Shown one piece after another: positions 26,501-33,300 of a stretch of DNA of 45,068 bases. Within the stretch, counting starts at the first letter, position 1, and the number at the start of each line of letters is the position of its first letter. Under the pieces are notes generated by a model that was given only the letters and a program-made list of their open reading frames with translations, was not told the origin of the DNA and ran no database searches. Position numbers and translations under genes: made by a program. This DNA comes from Bog-159 sp049511415 (lineage in GTDB: Bacteria; Acidobacteriota; Terriglobia; Bryobacterales; Bryobacteraceae): contig JBEKYC010000055.1 of the NCBI GenBank assembly GCA_049511415.1, forward strand, positions 1 to 45,068, read 5' to 3'.

Positions 26501-27000
26501 TCCGCCACCAGTACTCCGGGCGACAGCCGCGCCAGGTACGCAAATACGCGCTGGCCGCCCATCGGCAGTTGGTTCACTTCGGAGCTATTCAGATCGGCGC
26601 CTTGCGACGTGTTTTCGGTCTGCAGCAGCGGCGCGGCGGCGGACACTTCGATGGATTCGCTGATCTGCCCGACCGGCAATGTCAGATTCACGCCGATGCG
26701 GTCGCCGGCAGTGACCTCTACGTTCTCTTGCTCCACGCGCCGGAAGCCTTGCGCCTCGGCCGTCACCGTATAGGTGCCGGCTTTCAGCGCGGGGCGGACA
26801 TATTCGCCGGACGCGTTGGTAGTGACCGCATAGCTCAGGTTAGTCGCTACTTCCGTAATGGTGACTTTGGCATTCGGTAGGGCAGCGCCGCTGGGGTCAG
26901 TGACGATACCGGTGATGGTGCCCAGATCTCTTTGGGCAAAAACGGCGACAACCAGAAGCAGCCCCAGAAACACTGCTCGCATACCCGCAACTTGGCGCAT
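23542..27000 (-). CDS. Oar-like TonB-dependent receptor with carboxypeptidase-regulatory head
   Basis: 1152 residues from ATG 27000, chosen because GGAGGGAGAGCT directly precedes it and it opens a signal peptide (MRAVFLGLLLVVAVFAQ). Residues about 24-106 are a carboxypeptidase-regulatory-like Ig fold (GTITGIVTDPSGAALPNAKV, GEYVRPALKAGTYTVTAEAQG). A plug domain follows (SSEVNQLPMGGQRV, GENNFLLNGVDNN, LNGYNAE-type TNGYNAEYGRAAGGVVNVTL). The remainder is the outer-membrane barrel, ending FSLKFLF with the terminal phenylalanine typical of BAM substrates. It should import or bind a large ligand. It is expressed from a LacI-operator promoter and lies next to secreted hydrolases, so a glycan ligand is likely. 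Confidence 0.9.
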   Translation of the reverse strand: MRQVAGMRAVFLGLLLVVAVFAQRDLGTITGIVTDPSGAALPNAKVTITEVATNLSYAVTTNASGEYVRPALKAGTYTVTAEAQGFRRVEQENVEVTAGDRIGVNLTLPVGQISESIEVSAAAPLLQTENTSQGADLNSSEVNQLPMGGQRVFAYLARLSPGVLVAEPGARDAQNGGFSANGVRSTGENNFLLNGVDNNVNVIDFINQTSYVIGPSLDAIGEMRILTNGYNAEYGRAAGGVVNVTLKSGTNQLHGDLFEYLQNTDLDANRWENNLAGVGRPGLQQNQFGATAGGPIIKNRLFIFGDYQGTKIATAGGVVQNLGYGGFYTIPTPAEIAGNFSNVATIYDPTTTVCSSSTGACTRTPYPSNTIPTSEMDPAAAKIAALYPSPNQPIVAGNYPANDYYAVTPGGLRTDQGDGRVDYRIDDKDSLFGSISWSDTSKNNTPPFQGALDGGNFYGSSEQDLGRNAQIGFTRIWSPSLISETRVAFSRLVTARTQANAETDEFKAYGIGGLDPTTTLNGGLPQFGMGQYSQIGANDWLPTKEYSNVWDFIQNVSLTKGTHAFKFGAEVKPIQFPFFQVPYPHGEMNFSRVETAEPIPGTPSATTGDSFASFLLGAIDNGQISTTNFISSTRQSYDFYAQDDWKVTPKLTINYGLRYELWSPIGEQFARQSNFDINTLTLEIPSGPNQNAPLPPNFNTPYTLDGITYPADFPNVKVCRGCVSQYLIPWDKHDFGPRLGFAYSFAPKMVLRAAYGIFYGGEEQQGGNPNRGESAPFNESPQLNRPSGVSEFEPDPFFANGSAIGGISVGYPLTVFTTYPVSSLQFREVANDFDNPMVQKWNVSIQRDLGHDMAFELGYQGNHSSHQLFQPDFNPCPNYATLDTSINCNSLRAYPDIGGISGTSSFGYGKYNAMTAKLEKHFSKGLQFISSYTWGHALANTGTTLSGSQGFQTISNLNYGLDYSNAAWDIRQNFTTGFTYDIPFGRGRQFGSSLNKAADLLLGGWQVNGILTLHTGQPYTVSASGSFCQGVWAGCFPDIVSGSANAAPAGGRTPSEWFNTANFTAPASLTEGNVGDNTNSGPPLRNLDASVFKDFAFTERYRLQFRTEVFNIANTPQFNFPDSNYGDANFGKVTSTLAGTERHVQFSLKFLF

Positions 27001-27106
27001 AGCTCTCCCTCCGTTGCGCACGGCCAGACTTGGCCGGCACTTGCAAAACCGATTGTGCTGCCTGAAACGGAACGTCATCCCCGGCCCCCTCTTTGGACCG
27101 AAAATG

Positions 27107-27120
27107 AAAACGTTTGCATT
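27107..27120. promoter_or_regulatory. LacI-family operator overlapping the receptor transcription start
   Basis: TGAAAACGTTTGCA fits every fixed position of the LacI-family consensus TGNAANCGNTTNCA. It lies two bases downstream of the receptor -10 box, so the predicted start point is inside it, the classic repressor position. The lacI-type gene starts 127 nt to the right. Confidence 0.8.
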
Positions 27121-27122
27121 GA

Positions 27123-27151
27123 TGTTAAGCGAGGTTGAATATCAAGTCAAG
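27123..27151 (-). promoter_or_regulatory. sigma70-type promoter of the Oar-like receptor gene
   Basis: On the minus strand TTGACT (27151-27146) and TAACAT (27128-27123) are separated by exactly 17 nt. Transcription would start near 27116, giving a leader of about 116 nt with a strong ribosome binding site before ATG 27000. Confidence 0.7.
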
Positions 27152-27246
27152 AGGGTCTAGAAGAAGTTTGCTAATTTTTTTGACTTACGTCTTGTTTTGC
27201 GAACCTCCAACGCGGTATAGCTACCCATGGAGGCAGCCAATCAGCC

Positions 27247-28251
27247 ATGAAGATCCAGGAGGTGGCGCGCCGCGCAGGCGTTTCGGCCGCCACCGTATCC
27301 CGCACAATCAACAATCCTTCCATGGTTGACCCCCAAACCGCTAAGCGGGTCTGGAAAGCCGTGGAAGAATTGCGGTACTACCCCAACTCGCAGGCTCGCT
27401 CCCTGGTTTCCGGCCGCAGCCGCATCCTGGGTCTGATTGTGTCGGATATCACCAATCCATTCTTCCCGGAACTCATCAAGGGCTTCGAAGATGTAGCCAT
27501 CGACAATGGCTACGAGATCCTGGTCAGCTCGACGAATTACAATTCGGCGCGTATGGCTCTATGCGCACGGCGCATGCTGGAACGCAAAGTGGAAGGCGTG
27601 GCGATCATGACCTCAGAAATGGACGACCACCTGGTAGACCAGCTTGCGCATCGCAACGTCCCCATGGTCTTTCTGGATGTCGGACCCACCGGCGACGGCA
27701 TCAGTCATGTCTTGGTGGACTACGCCATGGGCGTCAACGAGGCTGTCGAGCATTTGCTGTCGTTAGGGCATGAACGAATCGGCTTCGTCAGCGGACCTCT
27801 GGGCCTGAAGTCGGCGCGTATCCGGTGGTCCGCCTTTCTGCGATCCCTCGGACGCTACGGAATCGACGAGGACCAGCGCCTGGTGGAAGAAGGCGACCAT
27901 ACCGTGGATGGCGGCCTGATCGCCATGACGCGCATGTTGGAATCACACTATTTGCCTACCGCCGTGCTGGCTTCCAACGATTTGACGGCGATCGGCGCGA
28001 TGTGTGCCGTGCGGCGCGCGGGTTTTTCGGTGCCCAAAGATATCTCGGTGGTGGGTTTCGACGATATCCGGCTGGCGGAGTTTACCGAGCCGCCGCTCAC
28101 CACCGTGCGGCTCTCCCGCCAGGAACTGGCCGAGCACGCCTTTCACGCTCTGTTGCGTAATGGGGCCGAAAAGGCCAAGACCGAGAATCATGACAAACTG
28201 GAGACGCACTTGGTCATCCGGCAGAGCACGTCTCCCGCCCGCCAGCCGTGA
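27247..28251 (+). CDS. LacI-family transcriptional regulator
   Basis: 334 residues. The N-terminal helix-turn-helix reads IQEVARRAGVSAATVSRTIN and the hinge helix PNSQARSLVSGRS, both standard for the family. A periplasmic-binding-protein-like effector domain follows, with LGLIVSDITNPFFPELIKGF and SVVGFDDIRLAEF. Length is normal. ATG 27247 has GGAGG 13 nt upstream. It is divergent from the Oar-like receptor and almost certainly binds the operator at 27107-27120, repressing the receptor until a sugar-like effector is present. Autoregulation is possible because the same operator lies upstream of its own start. The effector is not predictable. Confidence 0.92.
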   Translation: MKIQEVARRAGVSAATVSRTINNPSMVDPQTAKRVWKAVEELRYYPNSQARSLVSGRSRILGLIVSDITNPFFPELIKGFEDVAIDNGYEILVSSTNYNSARMALCARRMLERKVEGVAIMTSEMDDHLVDQLAHRNVPMVFLDVGPTGDGISHVLVDYAMGVNEAVEHLLSLGHERIGFVSGPLGLKSARIRWSAFLRSLGRYGIDEDQRLVEEGDHTVDGGLIAMTRMLESHYLPTAVLASNDLTAIGAMCAVRRAGFSVPKDISVVGFDDIRLAEFTEPPLTTVRLSRQELAEHAFHALLRNGAEKAKTENHDKLETHLVIRQSTSPARQP

Positions 28252-28257
28252 TAGAAT
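28252..28257 (+). promoter_or_regulatory. -10-like TAGAAT right after the lacI stop
   Basis: TAGAAT begins directly after the TGA of the LacI gene, 68 nt ahead of ATG 28326. It suggests the next two genes can be transcribed independently of lacI. Confidence 0.35.
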
Positions 28258-28325
28258 GCCTTACCAGATCGGGAGGTGAACTGATTCCCCGTCGTATCGT
28301 GTCCGGCGCAACTCCGCAAGAAGTG

Positions 28326-29441
28326 ATGCAAGCGGTCTCCTGGAGCCGCCGCAACTTCCTGCGCACCGTCACGGGCGCCAGCCTGGCCGGCCTGCTGCCG
28401 CACCGTCTGAGCGCAGCTCCTCGCGCCGCCAAAGCCATCGTGATCACATTCGGCGGTGGCGCGCGGGACGAGGAAACCTTCATGCCCGAAGGACAGGAGA
28501 ACATTCCGCATCTTCTGGGTGAATTGATTCCCCGCGCCACTTTCTTCAGCCAGGTGGTGAATCACGGCATTCTGGGCCACTATGTGGCGACGGCCAGCCT
28601 GGCGACCGGAGTCTACGAAACTTTCAACAACTTCGCCGCCGTCCCCCCGGACCATCCGACCGTTTTCGAATATTTCCGCAAGGATCGAAAACGGCCGGCT
28701 TCCGATGCCTGGGTGGTGGCGCCCAGCAACGGCTTCAACCGCATCGGCGAGAGCGGCCACCGCTCCTACGGCCGCGGATCCGGCGCCGGCGTGATTCTGC
28801 CGAAACGCCTGTTAGCCGCGGCCTTGGCCTCCGGCCCGTCACAGCCGTACGAGCACCTCCTACGCGACAATTACGAAACCCCGATGTATGCGCCCCAATT
28901 GGCGGGCAGCGAGGTCGAGTTGCACGAGATGGCCGAGGTCCTGCGCCTCTCCGTCGGCGACTTTGCCGCGCACGCGCGCACCTTGGCCAGTCCGGACGAA
29001 TTGTCCGTCTACATCGCCCGCCATCTGATGCGCCAGCTTGCGCCCAGCTTGCTTTGGATTACCCTGCACGATATCGATATCGCGCACTCCGGCACTTACT
29101 CGCTCTACCTCGATGCCATCCAGCGCACCGACCGCCTTTGCGCCGAAATCTGGCAGACCGTCGAGAGCGAACCGGAGTACAGCGGCAAGACCGCCATGTT
29201 TATTCTGCCGGATTTTGGCCGCGATTCCGACTCCGATCCGGGCGGCAACGGATTTCAGCACCATCGCACCGGCGATCCGCTCTCGCGAACTACCTGGATG
29301 ATTGCCATGGGTCCTGGCATCCGTGAAAACGTGGTGATCGATCGGCCCCTGGAGCCGACCGATCTGGTGCCCACGCTAGGAGCGCGGCTGGGATTTGAAA
29401 CACCGTTCTCGCAGGGCAAACCCGCGCCGGAGGTCGTTTAG
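28326..29441 (+). CDS. Tat-exported alkaline-phosphatase-superfamily protein
   Basis: 371 residues from ATG 28326, opening a twin-arginine signal (SRRNFLRTVTGASLAGLL). The core looks like the alkaline phosphatase/sulfatase fold: AIVITFGGGARDEETF near the start, LHDIDIAHSGTYSLYL in the middle, LPDFGRD and FQHHRTGD as later metal-ligand candidates, and DLVPTLGARLGFETPF at the end. The usual catalytic Ser/Thr/Cys is not obvious, so it may be a divergent or non-catalytic member. Family enzymes hydrolyse phosphate or sulfate esters outside the cytosol. An in-frame GTG at 28299 is an alternative start. It forms an operon with the next gene (5-nt gap). Confidence 0.7.
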   Translation: MQAVSWSRRNFLRTVTGASLAGLLPHRLSAAPRAAKAIVITFGGGARDEETFMPEGQENIPHLLGELIPRATFFSQVVNHGILGHYVATASLATGVYETFNNFAAVPPDHPTVFEYFRKDRKRPASDAWVVAPSNGFNRIGESGHRSYGRGSGAGVILPKRLLAAALASGPSQPYEHLLRDNYETPMYAPQLAGSEVELHEMAEVLRLSVGDFAAHARTLASPDELSVYIARHLMRQLAPSLLWITLHDIDIAHSGTYSLYLDAIQRTDRLCAEIWQTVESEPEYSGKTAMFILPDFGRDSDSDPGGNGFQHHRTGDPLSRTTWMIAMGPGIRENVVIDRPLEPTDLVPTLGARLGFETPFSQGKPAPEVV

Positions 29442-29446
29442 CCCCC

Positions 29447-30661
29447 ATGCTTCCGGGCGATTTGACGGCCGGTTCGTTTAAGGGCTATCCGCCGCAAGCC
29501 CGCCGCATCGCCGCCGACCAAGTGGCCCTGCTCCGCGAGTTGCCCGTCACGTTCGTGCCGCTCTTGCTGCGCGAACTGATTGCCTACGACTGGAAATTTC
29601 CCGTCGAGCGAAAGGAGTTGGATCGACAGTTTGCCTATCTGGGATCGCAAACCGCCCAGGCTCGCCGGCAATTGATGAGCGCGTTCGAGAAGCTGCGCCT
29701 CGCCGCCGAACTGGAGCAATCGGATTGGGTCAATCGGCCGTCCGAGTTTTCCGAACAACTGACCACCCATCTTTGGGCCACGCACCAGATTGATGCCTTC
29801 CGCGCGGCAGCCATCGAGTACATGCGGAAAGTCCACGCGGCCGCTCCGCGCGAGGCCCTGCCCACGCCCCGCCTGGGGTTGGTGGTGCTGGGTCAGGGAG
29901 TCACGGAAACGAAGTATCCACTGTTTCGCAAGTTGCGGCCGCACGGTGTGTATTTCAGTAATGTGCGGCCGGAAAACGGAGTCCGCGCACTCCTGGATTG
30001 CGTGGCCGCCAGGGCCAAGGCCCATCCCGTTCCATACGGCCATTGGTACATTGAGGGGGGCAGTGACGAGACAGCGGCGGACGCGCTGACCTGCGTCTCG
30101 TACAACGCACTGGTTGCCGTCCGCGCCACCCTCGAAGACAAAATGCAGAAGGCCTACACCTCCGGCATGGGACCCGAGGCGTTTCGCACCATGCTGGCGG
30201 AATTGCGCCCGGACGAGTTAGGGTCCGCCGCGGCCGCCGATGCCATTTTGAGCCGCTTCCAGGTCAGCCTGCTCACCGAAGGCTCCGGCACGCAAGTCTT
30301 CAGCACAACCTTCGTGCAATGGTCCGCGCGGGAGGCTTTGCGCCGTGCGGAGCCATTGACTCTCTTGCTGCGCTTCGCGCCGCGCCAGCGTTTTCGCGCC
30401 ATGAACGAATTGCTGGCGGACACGCAGCACAAACCGGAACTGGATCCCCAGGGATCGCTGGTGGACGCCGACATGGGAGCTTATTACACTTGGCTGAATC
30501 AACAGCGTTTGGCGGGCGCGGACCAGTCCGCCTTCCTGGCGTGGTTCGAAGACCATAACGAAGCTGTGGCGATCGGCCCGTCCCTCGCGCGCAACACCGA
30601 GTCCAAAGTCCCGGTCGATCTGCGGCAGTTACTGAATCAGCTTGCCCCCAATCTCTCCTGA
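29447..30661 (+). CDS. uncharacterised 404-residue partner of the phosphatase-like protein
   Basis: No signal peptide and no known domain recognised. The N-terminal half is helical (RIAADQVALLRELPVTFVPL, LIAYDWKFPVERKELDRQFA, FEKLRLAAELEQSDWVNRPS). The middle has a more alpha/beta look (LGLVVLGQGVTETKYPLFRK, LRPHGVYFSNVRPENGVRAL, YGHWYIEGGSDE). It starts 5 nt after the upstream stop, so the two are co-transcribed and probably work together. It ends 33 bp inside the convergent CRTAC1 gene. The cytosolic prediction beside a Tat-exported partner is odd; a role before export, or as a regulator, is conceivable. Confidence 0.75.
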   Translation: MLPGDLTAGSFKGYPPQARRIAADQVALLRELPVTFVPLLLRELIAYDWKFPVERKELDRQFAYLGSQTAQARRQLMSAFEKLRLAAELEQSDWVNRPSEFSEQLTTHLWATHQIDAFRAAAIEYMRKVHAAAPREALPTPRLGLVVLGQGVTETKYPLFRKLRPHGVYFSNVRPENGVRALLDCVAARAKAHPVPYGHWYIEGGSDETAADALTCVSYNALVAVRATLEDKMQKAYTSGMGPEAFRTMLAELRPDELGSAAAADAILSRFQVSLLTEGSGTQVFSTTFVQWSAREALRRAEPLTLLLRFAPRQRFRAMNELLADTQHKPELDPQGSLVDADMGAYYTWLNQQRLAGADQSAFLAWFEDHNEAVAIGPSLARNTESKVPVDLRQLLNQLAPNLS

Positions 30662-32320
30662 GCCCTCCGTCAGCACCACTGTCTGATCCGCCGCCGCCCG
30701 TTTCCACTCCTGCATTTTCCCGGTGGGCCACCGCACCTGAATCCGATCCACCACAGTCGCCGAGCCCAGCCCGAAATACAGCGTCTGCTCGTTCTGCGAA
30801 AGATAGCTGCTCCCGCTCATGACCTCGTCAATCTGCTTGCGTCCGCCCGCGTCCACCGTGGCGCGCGCGCCAATGGCGCTGCGGTTCGACTTGGTCCCCA
30901 CCAGCCGCAGGCGTATGTAGTGCCGGCGCGGCGACTCGTTCCGCAGCAGACTGGGCGCCGCATTCATGTTGGCGATGACGATTGCCGGGCGCCCATCGCC
31001 ATCCAGGTCTCCAATCGCCATTCCGCGCGCCGGCCGCGGCTGTGCGAAGGCCGGCCCCGCCCGATCCGTGATCTCCTCGAACCGCCCGTTGCCCAGATTG
31101 CGGTAGAGCAGCGTCTTCTGCAGATACTGCTCGCCGATGGGCGAATGGTCCACTTCCGGATACACGTGTCCGTTGGCGATGATGAGATCCTTCCAGCCGT
31201 CCTCGTCGATATCCAGAAACACGATTCCCCAGCCCAGCAATTCGTGCTTCCCCAACCCCGCCGGCTGCGCCACGTCGTTGAAATACAACCCGCCGTCGTT
31301 TTCATACAGCGACGGCAGATCCCCCGAGAAATTCGACTTCGCAATATCCAGGAACCCGTTGCCGTCGTAGTCCGCCGCCGCCACGCCCATCCCGGCCTGC
31401 AAATGTCCGTCGAAGTTGTACGCCACGCCGGACTCCACGCCGCGCTCCTCGAACGTGCCGTCGCCGCGATTGTGATACAGCAGGCTCGGCGTCATATCGC
31501 ACGCCACATAAATATCCGGCCATCCGTCGTTATCGAAATCCGCGGCCACCACGCCCAGTCCATAGCGCCCGCCGGGCTTCAGGATTCCCGCCTGTTCGGA
31601 GACATCCGTGAACGTGCCGTCGCGGTTGTTGTGGAACAGCGCATTGTGGCCCAGGGGCAAGCCGCTCGGCCCGCACATTACCGGCAGACCCTTCCAGAAG
31701 CAGTTCGGATTGGCGCCCGCGCGCGGCGTGTTATTCAAATCCAGATCCACGTAATTCGAAACGAACAGGTCTACGTAACCGTCCCGATCATAGTCCACGA
31801 AAGCGCAGCCCGTGCCCCAGCGCGTGCCGCTGGTGGGCAACTTGGCCGCCGCGGTGACGTCTTCGAACTTACCGTTGCCCAAGTTGTGATACAGAATATT
31901 GTGGCCGTAGTAAGTGACCAGCATGTCGGGATGGCCGTCGTTGTCGTAGTCCGCCACGCACACGCCCTGTCCCCAGCCTTCCTGCGTGATCCCCGCCTGC
32001 CGCCCCATTTCGGTGAAATGTCCGTTCCCGTCGTTGTGATACAACTGCGACGTGAGCGGAGGCTGTGATTTGCTTCGGTCGAGCGTCGTGCCGTTCACCA
32101 CGAAAATGTCGTTGCGCCCGTCGCCATCGAAATCAAAAATCGCCACGCCCGTTCCGGTGGTTTCGAGGATGTAGTCTTTCTTGGTGAGGCCGCCGAAAGT
32201 AGTGGGAATAGTGAGCCCGGCGCTCGCCGCCACATCCACGAAATGGACTTCGACCTCGGGTGCGCCCAGCAGGAGGAAGGCAGCCAGCATCGCCGCCGCT
32301 CCGATCGCGAATCGAAACAC
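30629..32320 (-). CDS. secreted CRTAC1-type FG-GAP propeller with ASPIC/UnbV domain
   Basis: 563 residues from GTG 32320, chosen because it gives a signal peptide with a basic start (VFRFAIGAAAMLAAFLLLG) and follows a TAAAAT box by 8 nt. ATG 32290 is an alternative. Seven FG-GAP calcium loops (IFDFDGDGRNDIFV, VADYDNDGHPDMLV, FVDYDRDGYVDLFV, AADFDNDGWPDIYV, AADYDGNGFLDIAK, FLDIDEDGWKDLII, IGDLDGDGRPAIVI) predict one seven-bladed propeller. An ASPIC/UnbV domain follows (KSNRSAIGARATVDAGG, SYLSQNEQTLYFGLG). No TPR part. Probably an extracellular binding protein. Its 3' end overlaps the convergent neighbour by 33 bp. Confidence 0.85.
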   Translation of the reverse strand: MFRFAIGAAAMLAAFLLLGAPEVEVHFVDVAASAGLTIPTTFGGLTKKDYILETTGTGVAIFDFDGDGRNDIFVVNGTTLDRSKSQPPLTSQLYHNDGNGHFTEMGRQAGITQEGWGQGVCVADYDNDGHPDMLVTYYGHNILYHNLGNGKFEDVTAAAKLPTSGTRWGTGCAFVDYDRDGYVDLFVSNYVDLDLNNTPRAGANPNCFWKGLPVMCGPSGLPLGHNALFHNNRDGTFTDVSEQAGILKPGGRYGLGVVAADFDNDGWPDIYVACDMTPSLLYHNRGDGTFEERGVESGVAYNFDGHLQAGMGVAAADYDGNGFLDIAKSNFSGDLPSLYENDGGLYFNDVAQPAGLGKHELLGWGIVFLDIDEDGWKDLIIANGHVYPEVDHSPIGEQYLQKTLLYRNLGNGRFEEITDRAGPAFAQPRPARGMAIGDLDGDGRPAIVIANMNAAPSLLRNESPRRHYIRLRLVGTKSNRSAIGARATVDAGGRKQIDEVMSGSSYLSQNEQTLYFGLGSATVVDRIQVRWPTGKMQEWKRAAADQTVVLTEGSGEIGGKLIQ

Positions 32321-32328
32321 TGGAAACC

Positions 32329-32334
32329 ATTTTA
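32329..32334 (-). promoter_or_regulatory. -10-like box 8 nt before the CRTAC1 start
   Basis: TAAAAT on the minus strand is followed by eight bases and GTG 32320, another near-leaderless arrangement. Confidence 0.4.
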
Positions 32335-32368
32335 CGCACAACGTGCTATCCGACGCTGATTGCCGCTG

Positions 32369-32374
32369 TAGAAT
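32369..32374 (+). promoter_or_regulatory. -10-like box 4 nt before the HicB-like gene
   Basis: TAGAAT followed by CGTA and GTG 32379, the expected start of the HicB-like protein before its frameshift. Confidence 0.4.
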
Positions 32375-32378
32375 CGTA

Positions 32379-32614
32379 GTGACACGGAATTCGCCATCAC
32401 CGTCCAAATCGAGGAATTGCCGGAGGGCGTTTGGTTGGCCACCTCTGGCGAATTGCCCGGTTTGGTTGCGCAAGGGCGGACAGTTGCCGAGACCCTAGAC
32501 GTCGCGCGCGATGTGGCGCGAAAACTAATAGAGGCGCGCCGCGAACGCGAAACCGAGATCCCGTTTTCCGCGGCCTCCGCCCACCACGACTACACCATTG
32601 TGGTGCCCGCCTAA
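32379..32614 (+). pseudogene. HicB-like antitoxin-family protein with a one-base deletion at codon 2-3
   Basis: The readable protein is EFAITVQIEELPEGVWLATS, then GELPGLVAQGRTVAETLDVA and RDVARKLIEARRERE, ending at 32614. This is the HicB/DUF1902-type fold of about 75 residues. The family N-terminus M-T-T-E-F would need GTG ACN ACG GAA. The DNA has GTGACACGGAA, one base short, so GTG 32379 is out of frame with the rest. TTG 32417 could still start a 65-residue product. Either the gene is dead or the base was lost in assembly. No HicA toxin is adjacent. Confidence 0.6.
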
Positions 32615-32617
32615 GGG

Positions 32618-32921
32618 TTAGAAGGCATGCACCGTATCGCCCAAAATGCTGGCGCGCAGCAAAAGGCTTCGGCATGCGCCGGTTGACGACGTCACTGGCG
32701 CCGTTCAGCAGGTCGTTGATGTAGATTTTCAATCTGGCGTGCTCAAAAATGCCCATGGGGCGTTCCTCGTCGAGTTCGACGAGCACATCGATGTCACTCT
32801 CGGTGCGAGCTTCGCCTGGTGCCACTGAGCCGAACACCGCCACGTGTGCTGCTCCGAGGCGCCGCAAATCGGCCTCGTGGGCGCGTAGCGTATCCAGCAC
32901 GGATTGTAGATCCGAGCTCAT
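32618..32921 (-). pseudogene. MNT-type nucleotidyltransferase with a one-base insertion near the end
   Basis: The minus-strand ATG 32921 opens a minimal nucleotidyltransferase, the antitoxin-type partner of HEPN toxins. The signature is HVAVFGSVAPGEARTESDID, i.e. GS(X)nDxD, with the acidic pair in SDIDVLVEL. Near the C-terminus the frame reads VVNRRMPKPFAARQ, where the family has KPLLRASILGDTVHAF. That ending is present in the next frame, stopping at 32618. One extra T in the run at 32661-32664 explains the shift. Without the fix the frame runs far into the neighbouring HicB region. No HEPN gene is adjacent, so it is an orphan. Its stop lies 3 nt from the convergent HicB stop. Confidence 0.65.
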
Positions 32922-33278
32922 GATCCACTACGAGTTTAAGCACATCGCGGCACGCGGACCTGGGCGCTCCGGAACTCCGGATCACAGCCAGCCATGCCGC
33001 GGTACTTCCCTATCCCGCAATGATTTACAAGCACCCCGTCGCTGCCGCTCCCCGGCCTCGTGCTCTGATGATGCTGTTGATGCCATCCACCACAAAACCT
33101 CGCGTGAACCGGTCGAGAATTTCGACAGATTTTCACGAGCAGCCCAAAAATGCACAAAAATGCACAAAAACGCACAACAAAACAAGCTGCTTCGTGCTCC
33201 CGGGAAGGGCAATCGCCGAACGAAGCCAAACTTTTGGGGGTATTGGCTGTGCGCAAATGGGGGTATTTTCGGCCCAGC
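32922..33278. other. non-coding gap with a short A-rich direct repeat
   Basis: No gene supported. At 33151-33180 the 10-bp unit TGCACAAAAA occurs twice in tandem, followed by the related CGCACAACAA. This may be a bent-DNA or protein-binding element upstream of the TPR operon. Confidence 0.4.
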
Positions 33279-33284
33279 TATGAT
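33279..33284 (+). promoter_or_regulatory. -10-like TATGAT upstream of the TPR operon
   Basis: TATGAT ends 16 nt before ATG 33301. It covers the alternative ATG at 33280, which argues for 33301 as the true start. Confidence 0.4.
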
Positions 33285-33300
33285 AAAAACAGCAAAATCC

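Noticed and set aside
25246..26880. 544-aa open frame on the plus strand
   Set aside because: Antisense shadow of the Oar-like receptor; Arg/His/Ala-rich without domain patterns.
27180..27220. TTGACT and TATAGC as a lacI promoter
   Set aside because: The hexamers are 30 nt apart, too far for sigma70. No better lacI promoter is certain.
30920..32068. 382-aa plus-strand frame
   Set aside because: Antisense shadow of the CRTAC1 gene; no start signal.
33147..33180. Short direct repeats as a possible CRISPR array
   Set aside because: Units are 10 bp without spacers; not a CRISPR.
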